Source: JAQGMV01 sp035525455 (GTDB lineage: Bacteria > Pseudomonadota > Gammaproteobacteria > Burkholderiales > SG8-41). From it: a stretch of DNA of 15,573 nucleotides. The stretch is from the NCBI GenBank assembly GCA_035525455.1, contig DATLEF010000153.1, positions 1 through 15,573 on the forward strand. The letters are read 5' to 3'. Positions 1-8,100 of the stretch are shown here, in pieces (the first letter of the stretch is position 1; each line of letters begins with the position of its first letter). A program made the position numbers and the translations under genes. The notes beneath the pieces were generated by a model. That model was given only the letters and a program-made list of their open reading frames with translations. It was not told the origin of the DNA and did not search any database.

Positions 1-1
1 C

Positions 2-2686
2 CCGACGGCCTTGGCGGATCGCATGCCGGAGTTGAGAGACCCCGTTTTCGTCCAGCGCCTGTTACGTGCGTATACGCTTCTTTTTCAGCTCATCAATGCC
101 GCCGAGCAGAAGGAGATCGTCCGCGTCAATCGCAAACGCCATGCGCAATCGCAAGGATCGGCGCGCGCCGAGTCGATCGCGGAAGCGGTGCGTTCACTGC
201 GCGAAGCCGGCACCTCTGCCGCCGACATGCAGCGCCTCATCGATGCGGTGGAAGTCAGTCCCACGCTGACGGCCCATCCGACCGAAGCACGCCGCCGCTC
301 GGTGCTCGACAAGCTGCAGGCAATCGCGCACGCATTGGTGCGGCGGAGCCTCCCCGAAGACGCGCCGAGCCTCGACGGACCGCTCGACAGCCGGCAACAG
401 AGCGAAGGCGATGTCGCCCGCGTATTGACGGCTTTGTGGCAGACCGATGAATTGCGCGCGACACCGATCACGGTTCTCGATGAAGTCGTGAATACCCTGT
501 ACTTCTACGAGCGCTCGCTCCTCGACATCGTGGCGTGGCTGCATCGCGATTTGCGCAGGGCGCTCGCGGAACACTATCCCGGACACCGCTTCACGATCGG
601 TCCGCTGATACGGTACTGCTCGTGGGTGGGCGGAGATCGCGACGGCAATCCGAATGTCAGCGCCGGCATTACCTGGGAAGCGCTGATCAAGCACAAGCGG
701 CTCGCGCTGGAACATTACGTGAGGCGCGTGGATGCGCTGCGCCGTGAGCTCACGCAGAGCACGCGCCTCGTATCGGCTTCGGACGCGCTCTCGCGCGCTC
801 TTGACGCGGACCGCAACGCACACGCATTGCCGCGCGTCGCCCTCGAGCGTTACCGGCTCGAGCCGTACGCGCTCAAGCTCGTGTACGCGAGTACGCGCCT
901 AAAGGCGAACCTCGAGGAGCTCGACGCGATGGGGGATTTTCGGCGTGCGTCGGCTCTGCCACGCCGGCAAACCTTCGCCTACGCGAGCGCTGATGAATTC
1001 CTGCAGGATCTCCGTCTGATCGAAGAGAGCCTGCGGGCGAATCGCGGCGAGGCGCTTGCCGACGAAGGCGCCCTGGCTGATCTGATGGCGCAGGTGACCG
1101 CTTTCGGTTTTCATCTTGCGCCGCTCGATATCCGGCAGCACAGCGACGAGCACGGCCAGGCGGTGGAGGACATGCTCGAAGCTGCACGCATCCTGCCGCA
1201 GGAAAAGAGGTATGGCGCGCTCAGTGAAAAGGAGAAAGTCGAGCTCCTCAACCGCGAGCTCACCAATCCGCGGCCGCTGCTCGCGCATGACCGCAACGCA
1301 TCCGCCCATGCGTGCCAGACACTGGATGTCTTCGAAGTGGTGCGGCAGGCGCAGCGCTCGCTTTCACCGGCATCCGTGACGTCCTACATCATCAGCATGA
1401 CGCACGGCATCAGCGACATGCTCGAAGTCCTGCTGCTGGCAAAGGAGGTGGGGCTCATCAGATGGCGCGCCGAAGCGACCGGCCACGGTCTCGACAGCGA
1501 CCTCGACATCGTGCCGCTTTTCGAAACGATAGACGACTTGAAGCATTGCGATGCGCTCATGCGGCGGCTGCTCGCAGACCCGACGTATCGCGCGCATCTT
1601 CAATCGCGCGGGATGTTCCAGGAAATCATGCTGGGTTATTCCGACAGCAGTAAAGACGGCGGATTTCTCGCGGCCAACTGGACGCTCTACGACGCACAGT
1701 CACGGCTTGCGCAAGCGTGCGACGAGGCGGGCGTTGAGGTGCGCTTCTTCCATGGCCGCGGCGGTACGGTGGGCCGCGGGGGCGGCCGTGCCAGTCGCGC
1801 GATTCTTTCGCAGCCGCCCGGCGCGTTCAAAGGGCGTATCCGTTTTACGGAACAGGGCGAAGTAATTTCCTTCCGCTACAGCATGCCGCCGCTGGGTCAC
1901 CGGCACATGGAGCAGATCGTGAGCGCCTCGCTCCTTGCGGCGAGCGAGCGCACCGGCGCCGCGCGGGTGGAACCGGCGTGGCGCTCGGCGATGCGGAAAA
2001 TGGCCGAGCGCTCACTCGGTGTCTATCGCGAGCTCGTTCACGAAGATCCCGAGTTCTGGGATTTCTACAGACAGGCGACACCGATCCAGTACATCAGCCG
2101 GTTGCCCATCGCATCGCGTCCTGCGTCCCGGTCGCGTCAACTTTCAGGGCTCGAGTCGCTGCGCGCGATCCCGTGGGTTTTCGCATGGATCCAGAATCGT
2201 TACGTGGTGCCGGGATGGTACGGGCTCGGCACGGCGCTGAAAAGTTTCGCAGACCAGGCGCCGGAGAACGTGGTGCTGCTCGCTGAGATGTATCGGGATT
2301 GGCTTTTTTTCCGCATGGTCGTCAACAACGCGCAGCTCGAGCTTTTGAGAGCGCACCTGCCGACCGCAGCGTGGTATGTGCAGCGCGTGCGGCCGGTCGA
2401 GCTTGGCGCGCGCATGCGCGCACGGCTGGAGCAGGAGCACGCGCTTGCGCGCGCGTGGATATTGCGGATCACCGGAAACAAGGAGCTGCTCGACCACGCG
2501 CCAGCCGTGCGCCGCACGGTCGAGCTGCGCAATCCGGCTGCGGCGCCATTGAGCAAGCTGCAGGTGGCACTGCTCGATCTGATCGAGCGCGAAACTGCAG
2601 AAGGCAGTCGGAACGCTGCAGCCTGGCAGGAAGCGATGCTGCTCAGCATCACCGGTATTGCCGCGGCGATGCAGAGCACAGGTTAG
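2..2686 (+). CDS. ppc: Phosphoenolpyruvate carboxylase (5' end cut by window edge)
   Basis: Cytoplasmic anaplerotic enzyme that carboxylates PEP with bicarbonate to oxaloacetate. Numbering from the TTG at 11: the catalytic histidine is His89 in LTAHPTE, GGDRDGNP begins near 207, the GYSDSSKDGG loop carries Lys548, and FHGRGG carries Arg583. The C-terminus ends in QSTG, so the 3' end is complete. In E. coli PEPC the HPTE histidine is residue 138, so about 50 N-terminal residues are missing here. The frame is open back to base 2 and I see no ribosome site before TTG 11 or ATG 23, so the true start is probably upstream of the window. Two of the four residues that bind the inhibitor aspartate in E. 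coli appear substituted (Lys773 to Arg780, Asn881 to Ser889); Arg587 and Arg832 are kept as Arg583 and Arg840. It converges on the next gene with only six bases between stop codons. Family assignment is near certain; the start is not. Confidence 0.96.
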   Translation, partial: PTALADRMPELRDPVFVQRLLRAYTLLFQLINAAEQKEIVRVNRKRHAQSQGSARAESIAEAVRSLREAGTSAADMQRLIDAVEVSPTLTAHPTEARRRSVLDKLQAIAHALVRRSLPEDAPSLDGPLDSRQQSEGDVARVLTALWQTDELRATPITVLDEVVNTLYFYERSLLDIVAWLHRDLRRALAEHYPGHRFTIGPLIRYCSWVGGDRDGNPNVSAGITWEALIKHKRLALEHYVRRVDALRRELTQSTRLVSASDALSRALDADRNAHALPRVALERYRLEPYALKLVYASTRLKANLEELDAMGDFRRASALPRRQTFAYASADEFLQDLRLIEESLRANRGEALADEGALADLMAQVTAFGFHLAPLDIRQHSDEHGQAVEDMLEAARILPQEKRYGALSEKEKVELLNRELTNPRPLLAHDRNASAHACQTLDVFEVVRQAQRSLSPASVTSYIISMTHGISDMLEVLLLAKEVGLIRWRAEATGHGLDSDLDIVPLFETIDDLKHCDALMRRLLADPTYRAHLQSRGMFQEIMLGYSDSSKDGGFLAANWTLYDAQSRLAQACDEAGVEVRFFHGRGGTVGRGGGRASRAILSQPPGAFKGRIRFTEQGEVISFRYSMPPLGHRHMEQIVSASLLAASERTGAARVEPAWRSAMRKMAERSLGVYRELVHEDPEFWDFYRQATPIQYISRLPIASRPASRSRQLSGLESLRAIPWVFAWIQNRYVVPGWYGLGTALKSFADQAPENVVLLAEMYRDWLFFRMVVNNAQLELLRAHLPTAAWYVQRVRPVELGARMRARLEQEHALARAWILRITGNKELLDHAPAVRRTVELRNPAAAPLSKLQVALLDLIERETAEGSRNAAAWQEAMLLSITGIAAAMQSTG

Positions 2687-2692
2687 TACAGC

Positions 2693-3529
2693 TCAGATTT
2701 TGGAGCGTCGCCTTCGCGTCGGTCCGTTGTTCACCTGCGCGCCGGCTGCGGTCGAAACGATCCGGCTCCTCCGCTCGAGCATGAGGTATAGGCAAAGCGG
2801 TGCGCCGGCAGCAAGGACATGCTTCAACGTGTGTCCGCTGACGATGCCCGACGACCACCCGAAGATCTGCCCGTCGAGATGTTCCGCGACTTTAGCAAGA
2901 ACGTAAAACGCAAGGCCGTACAGCAGGTAGCTGCGGTGGGTGTAACGCGCGGAGTAGGCGAAGAACAGAAATACGATCGCGATCAGCGGAGCGAACTGCA
3001 CCCACGCGTACAGCCTCAGATCGTGTGCATAGCGCCACCAGGCGAGGCTTGCGATTCCGACAATGATTGCGGGGACCAGAAGCTTCCTGTCCAGCCTCTC
3101 GTCGATATGCTCGCTCAGCAGCGCCACGAACAGACCCATGAAGGCAATCGTCATCGGCAGACGGTCCCAGAGAAGCGCTGCATCGTCGGGCCGCCAGTGG
3201 TAATAGGCCGAGCCGAAAGCGACCAGCACCGTGCCTGCGAAAAAGACAGTCCACGCAGGTGACACGCGCGATCTGCGTTGCGGCAGCGGCCGGACACACG
3301 ACGCGAGCCCGATCGAGCCCACCAGCAAAAACGCGATGTTCGATGCAACGTTGAAGAAGTTCGGGATTGAGAAAAACGCGCGATTGTCCGCGAGCTGGTG
3401 ATACGCGGGATCCTGCGCGATAGGCGGCACCGCGACGAGCAGTATCGCGAGCGGCGCGCCGAGAAGCGCGAGCAGAATCAGACTACGCAGCGGCAACAGA
3501 CGCATGGCGGACAGCAAGTCCTCTTTCAT
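2693..3529 (-). CDS. Ceramidase-like (CREST superfamily) seven-helix membrane protein
   Basis: Predicted 278-residue integral membrane protein with about seven hydrophobic segments. It carries the full metal-site signature of the CREST superfamily (alkaline ceramidases, PAQR receptors, Per1): SxxxH at Ser107-His111 (SAYYH), an aspartate at 122 in the next helix (LWDRLP), and HxxxH at His233-His237 (HTLKH) in the last helix. An IPNFFN...SNI stretch after the first helix also fits. The inference is a zinc-dependent membrane hydrolase, perhaps acting on an amide or ester lipid; the substrate cannot be read from sequence. The frame stays open to 3853 but that would overlap the divergent gene at 3659, so an internal start is needed. 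I chose ATG 3529. ATG 3505 (270 aa) is a real alternative: a TACACT -10-like box at 3535-3540 would start transcription near 3528 and leave GAGGA in a short leader, though 13 bases from that ATG. Confidence 0.82.
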   Translation of the reverse strand: MKEDLLSAMRLLPLRSLILLALLGAPLAILLVAVPPIAQDPAYHQLADNRAFFSIPNFFNVASNIAFLLVGSIGLASCVRPLPQRRSRVSPAWTVFFAGTVLVAFGSAYYHWRPDDAALLWDRLPMTIAFMGLFVALLSEHIDERLDRKLLVPAIIVGIASLAWWRYAHDLRLYAWVQFAPLIAIVFLFFAYSARYTHRSYLLYGLAFYVLAKVAEHLDGQIFGWSSGIVSGHTLKHVLAAGAPLCLYLMLERRSRIVSTAAGAQVNNGPTRRRRSKI

Positions 3530-3534
3530 GATCG

Positions 3535-3540
3535 AGTGTA
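3535..3540 (-). promoter_or_regulatory. Possible -10 box (TACACT) for the ceramidase-like gene
   Basis: On the minus strand TACACT lies five bases before ATG 3529. No good -35 box is visible 16-18 bases upstream. If used, transcription would begin at about the first ATG, which favours either a leaderless message or the later start at 3505. Weak call. Confidence 0.25.
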
Positions 3541-3578
3541 GCGTAGTGCGCGCAAGACACACGTTATCCGCGTTATCC

Positions 3579-3603
3579 CGTAGGGTGCGCAAATTGCGCA
3601 CCG
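3579..3603. repeat. TAGGGTG-type palindromic repeat, copy 1
   Basis: CGTAGGGTGCGC followed by AAATTGCGCACCG. Bases 3584-3602 form a perfect palindrome of 9 + 1 + 9 bases (GGTGCGCAA, A, TTGCGCACC). It sits in the divergent region between the ceramidase-like gene and the first MmgE/PrpD gene. Two related copies lie just past the 3' end of that gene (5070-5095 and 5116-5141). REP-like elements with a TAGGGTG core are known as dispersed intergenic repeats in Proteobacteria; membership here is by resemblance only. It could also serve as an operator for the divergent genes. Confidence 0.7.
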
Positions 3604-3645
3604 CATGCGCACCGCTGCGCATCGCGTGAGAAAATAAACGCTCCC

Positions 3646-3651
3646 GAGGAG
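3646..3651 (+). promoter_or_regulatory. Ribosome binding site GAGGAG
   Basis: GAGGAG seven bases before ATG 3659. It supports this start over the second in-frame ATG at 3665 (residue 3). Confidence 0.7.
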
Positions 3652-3658
3652 TCTCGTC

Positions 3659-5056
3659 ATGCCCATGCCTGCAAAAGCCAAAGCGCCTGAAATCGTCGAA
3701 GAGCCTACGCGCGTACTCTGCGAATTTCTGGCCTCGATCCGTTACGAAGCGCTGCCCGAAGCCGTTGTCGCTCGCGCCGAAGAGCTGTTCCTCGATTGGC
3801 TCTCTTCCGCGCTTGCGGGCAGAGGGGCGCGTCCCATCGCGGCGCTCGAACATTTCGCGACACTCATGGGTCCATCACATGGCCCGAGCGAAATGCTGAC
3901 CACGCGCCGGCAGAGCTCCCCGTTTTTCGCAGCGCTCGTGAATGGGGGCGCCTCTCATTTCGTCGAGCAGGACGATCTGCACAACAGCAGCGTGCTGCAT
4001 CCGGGCACGGTCGTATTTCCCGCAGTACTCGCCGCGGCCCAACACGCGGGGCTTTCAGGAAAAGCGTTTATAACAGCCGCCGTCGCCGGGTACGAATGCG
4101 GCGTGCGCGTAGGAGAATTCCTCGGCCGCTCGCACTACAAGATTTTTCACACGACGGGTACCGCGGGCAAGCTCGCTGCTGCGGCGGGTGTCGCACACGC
4201 ACTCGGTCTGGATGCGCAAAAAACCCAGCATTGCCTCGGCTCTGCCGGAACGATGGCGGCCGGGCTGTGGGAATTTCTGCGCGACGCCGCGGATTCGAAG
4301 CAGTTGCATACCGCGAAGGCCGCGGCCGACGGTTTGATGGCCGCCTATATCGCGCGCGACGGTTTCACCGGTGCACGCCAGATCCTCGAAGGTGCGCAAG
4401 GCATGGCGGCGGGCATGTCGAGCGATGCCGACCCGCGCTGGCTCACCGACGGACTCGGCACGCGGTGGGCGCTCGCCGAGACGTCGTTCAAGTTTCACGC
4501 CTCCTGCCGGCACACGCATCCCGCGGCCGACGCGCTGCTCGCGCTCGTGACCGAAAACAGATTGAGCGCGGACGATATCGCACAGGTCACGGCGCACGTG
4601 CACCAGGGCGCGCTCGACGTGCTGGGACCGGTCACCGATCCGCAATCGATACATCAGTCGAAGTTCTCGATGGGTTTCGTGCTGGCGCTGGTCGCACTGC
4701 ATAACCGTGCCAGCCTCGCCGATTTCACCGAAGCCGCACTGCGCGACCCGCGAGTACGTGCGCTTCACGACAAGGTGAAAATGGTGCTCGATCCCGAGAT
4801 CGATCGCGCGTATCCGCGGCGCTGGATGGGCCGAGTCACGGTGAGGACGCGTGACGGTCGCGAGATCGAGAAGCGCATCAGCTCGACCAAAGGCGATCCG
4901 GACAACGTGCTCACGCGCGCGGAGCTGGAAGACAAGGCGCTGCGGCTCGGCACCTACGCGGGCGCCGCGACGGAAGCTGAAATGAAGCAGCTGATCGCGC
5001 GGGCGTGGCGTCTGCGCGAAGAGAAGGATGTTCGGGATTTCTTAGCGGCACCCTGA
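3659..5056 (+). CDS. MmgE/PrpD family protein (first copy)
   Basis: 465-residue cytoplasmic protein of the MmgE/PrpD family, which includes 2-methylcitrate dehydratase and cis-aconitate decarboxylase; the substrate here is unknown. The helical domain 1 spans roughly 15-275 with family landmarks: DDLH at 105-108, HPG at 114-116, FHTTG around 164, HTAK with Lys220, and KFHASC...HTHP at 278-288. The smaller alpha/beta domain 2 follows, with SKFSMGFVLALV near 340. Length is normal for the family. The start at 3659 is backed by GAGGAG at 3646-3651, seven bases upstream. It stands alone: the gene before it is divergent and the gene after it is convergent. It belongs to a different branch from the second MmgE/PrpD gene at 8390, which has a KRFPLGQ loop where this one has KFHASCRHTHP. 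Family call is secure; calling it PrpD proper would be over-precise. Confidence 0.93.
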   Translation: MPMPAKAKAPEIVEEPTRVLCEFLASIRYEALPEAVVARAEELFLDWLSSALAGRGARPIAALEHFATLMGPSHGPSEMLTTRRQSSPFFAALVNGGASHFVEQDDLHNSSVLHPGTVVFPAVLAAAQHAGLSGKAFITAAVAGYECGVRVGEFLGRSHYKIFHTTGTAGKLAAAAGVAHALGLDAQKTQHCLGSAGTMAAGLWEFLRDAADSKQLHTAKAAADGLMAAYIARDGFTGARQILEGAQGMAAGMSSDADPRWLTDGLGTRWALAETSFKFHASCRHTHPAADALLALVTENRLSADDIAQVTAHVHQGALDVLGPVTDPQSIHQSKFSMGFVLALVALHNRASLADFTEAALRDPRVRALHDKVKMVLDPEIDRAYPRRWMGRVTVRTRDGREIEKRISSTKGDPDNVLTRAELEDKALRLGTYAGAATEAEMKQLIARAWRLREEKDVRDFLAAP

Positions 5057-5069
5057 TGGAATACCGCAG

Positions 5070-5095
5070 ACGGTGCGCCACCAGCGCACCCTACG
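5070..5095. repeat. TAGGGTG-type palindromic repeat, copy 2 (left arm of a pair)
   Basis: 26-base arm, inverted relative to copy 3; 22 of 26 positions pair with 5116-5141. The arm also folds on itself: GGTGCGC, five-base loop CACCA, GCGCACC. It begins 13 bases after the stop of the first MmgE/PrpD gene. Confidence 0.75.
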
Positions 5096-5115
5096 TGCGG
5101 CACAATTTCAAATCT

Positions 5116-5141
5116 CGTAGGGTGTGCCAATGGCGCACCGT
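5116..5141. repeat. TAGGGTG-type palindromic repeat, copy 3 (right arm of a pair)
   Basis: Begins CGTAGGGTGTGCC and shares its direction and sequence with copy 1 at 3579. Self-folds as GGTGTGCCA, A, TGGCGCACC with one G:T-type mismatch. With copy 2 it makes a long hairpin or cruciform with a 20-base loop, lying between two convergent genes. It could end transcription from both sides, but no T-run follows on either strand, so it is not a standard intrinsic terminator. Confidence 0.75.
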
Positions 5142-5150
5142 CCAACAACT

Positions 5151-8100
5151 TCAATTCGGCGCGCGCGGCAGGACCGGTTGTCCGCGTGCTTCGGTCACTC
5201 GCGGTGCCGCGGCGCCGGCACACGCTTTCGCATTCATCGGATCGATATAAGGATTCAACTCGGGGGCGAGGTTTTTCAGGATCTGCACCGGCAGCGCGCT
5301 CGTGAAGTTGTAGTTCTGCGCGGTCGAGCCCGGCACATATGCGGTGATGACGCCGAACCAGCGCTCGCCGATGAAGAACACGAAAGTCGCGGTGCGGCTC
5401 ACCGCCTTCGATTTGATGAGGTGGCCTCCCGCGCCAAACACCTCGATGCGGTTGTCGCCGGTCCCGGTCTTACCGCCCACGGTCAGCTCGATCTTGCCAT
5501 CGAGCTTGAATGCACCCTTGAGGCGGCGCGCCGTCCCGGCCTCGACGACGTCGGTCACTGCTTTCTTGAGCGCCGCGGCGACCTCGGGCTTCATCACGCG
5601 CTCGGGCTGCTGCTCCGCTCGGCGCACCACGGTTTCGTACGGCGTCGCGGCCGCGAAATGCAGCTCTTCGACGCGCGAGGTCGGAAGCCGCAGACCGCCA
5701 TTCACGATGATGCCCATCAACTCGGCGAGCGCTGAGGGGCGATCGCCCGAGACCCCGATCGCCGTCGCATACGACGGCACGAGCGATCCGAACGGGTAGC
5801 CGAGCCGCTTCCAATGCTTGTGGATCTCGGTGAAAGCCTGCATCTCCAGCAACGTCTTGATGCGGTTATCCTGCGCCGCGCGCGCCTTGCTTCTGAAAAG
5901 CCACTGATACACCGCCTGCCGCTCGGCCTTGCTCGCTTCGACCACCTGATCGAACTTCGCATCCGGGTGCTGGCGAAGGTAGCCCACGAGCCACAGTTCG
6001 AGCGGATGGATGCGCGCGAGGTATCCGCGGTCCTGCAGGCTGAACTTGTCGATGCCGTATTTCTCGTACATCCCCGCGAGATCGCCGTCGCTCAAGACCG
6101 ACCCGGGAAACTGAGCTCGCATGAACTTGATGAAAGCCGAAAGCGGTTGCTCCGGCACCACCGAACGATAGATGACGGCGTAGCGGTGCGGAGCAGGACG
6201 CAATCCGTCGAGCAGCTCCTGCAGCACTTCGTTCCCTTTGAGGCCCTGGTATTTCCGGTAGAAGTGACGCGTGAAGACGCGTCCTTCGTGATCGGCGAAC
6301 CGCGAGAGGTACACGCTGCGATCGGGATGACTGCGATCCTGCAGAACCCGTCCGGTGACGTCCGGGGCGCGGTAAATGAAGTGGTAGACGACGTCGCGCA
6401 TGATGCGGATGTACGCGAGGTTGATCGATTCGCGCAGCGCTTCGCGCACCGACGGGTTCTTGCCGTCGTCCTCGCGCTTGAAGTTGGAGAACGTGTGCAC
6501 GCCTGCACCCGTAAAAAACGATTCCCCCGGGCTCGACGAATAGCGCCGCTCCAATGCAGCGTCGAGCAGCGGCGCGAGACTGCGCTCGCGGTTTGCGAGC
6601 AGGTAGTCGATCACCCAGCGCGTCAGGCGATCGCGCGGGTCGACCTGAGTTTCGCGCAGCTCTTTCGCGCTCATGCCTGAATACTGCTCGTGCAGCGTCG
6701 CAATGATTTCGAGATACGTCGCAAGCGTGCGCAGCTTCGCCGTCGATCCGAGCTCGAGCTTCGCGCCTTCGTTGGTATCGAAAGGCTGTGACGAGTTGTC
6801 TGTCTGCACGCGTACGTAGTTCGCGTCCTTCCCGCGCTCGTAGAGGGTAAAGGTGTAGAGCACCGCGCCGGGATCGGCCGAACCGAGAAGCCGTGTCTCC
6901 GCGAGATTCGACGCTTTGACGTACGACCGGTCCTGCAGGCGCTTCAGCATGTTCGTCACTGCGTCCTGCATCTCGGCGTCGAGCGTGCTGCTCACTTTGA
7001 GATCGAGGCGATCGACGTCGTAAAGACGCGGCGTCTCGAGCGTGGAGACGAGCCTGTTGCGCACGGTATAGGCCGCTTTCAACGATCGCATGTACGCGCG
7101 CGGCGCGCCGACGCCGTCATCGCGAAAAGCGAGCTTCGTCTCGAGCGCGGCGTCGCGCAATTCAGGCGTAATGACGCCGGCCGCGGCAGTCAGGCGCAGG
7201 TAGCTGTCGGTGAGTGAAGCGAGCGCCTCACGCCCGGGCCCGAGGAAGTAGGTCGGACGGCGCTGCGCGAGCAGCAGACTCAAGACCTGGCGGAAGGCGC
7301 GCGCCTGCTCCTGGAGTGCCCGGCCGCTATTTGCGGGAGGCTTCGCCAGTGCCTCGTTGACCGCACGGAAATCCGCGCCGAACCACGCCCACAGGCCGTC
7401 GCCCAGACCGGTCACTTCTCCGTACTCGGCCGCGGCAGCGAAGGGAACGGTATTGAGGTATTCCAGAACGATGCGGCGACGCGCGTCCGAGGTATCCGGG
7501 CCGTTCGAATAGGCGCGCAGCGTCGCGGAATACATCTGGCGCAGCTTGTCGAACGCCGAATTCGTGATGCCCGAAGCCGAGTGCCGGTATTTCTCGATCT
7601 GGGTCGCGAGCGTGCTGCCCCCGGGTGCATCGTAGTCGCGATCTACGAATTTCAGGAATTGCGACATCACCGCGCGGCCAAGCCGCGACCATTCGACGGC
7701 GGGGTTGCGCGTAGGGTGCTTCGCGTCGAGCAGCTCGCGGTTCTCGATGAAGAGGAGCGACTGGACGACGGTCGGCGGGATCGAGTCGAAATCCTTGTAA
7801 GCGCGCTCCGGATAGGTAAAGTTGAAGAGCGGCTCCCTGCGGCAATCGACGATGTGCAGGCCGGCCTGCGTCTTTTCGGCGTAGGGCGGCGCGTAGCCCG
7901 CCTGGATGAGATTGCCGAGCTGGAAGGTCACGCGCGCCTGCGCGTCGATCTCGAAACCTTTCGCCTGCAAGCGCTTGAGGTAAAGCGGCAGCTCGCTGTA
8001 GCCGAGCCGCTGATCGTAGGGTCCGCCATGAGGGAAGCGGATCGAGGAGCTGGGACCGGGCCCCACCTTGAACTGCATGTGGTGGGCGATGCCCGAGAAG

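Noticed and set aside
3530..3853. Upstream extension of the ceramidase-like frame, giving 386 residues
   Set aside because: It would run across the palindrome and into the start of the divergent MmgE/PrpD gene, and the added residues are polar with no family similarity.
7710..7719. GTAGGGTGCT resembling the intergenic palindromic repeat
   Set aside because: It lies inside the PBP coding frame, lacks the pairing arm, and is explained by the encoded residues (KHPT).
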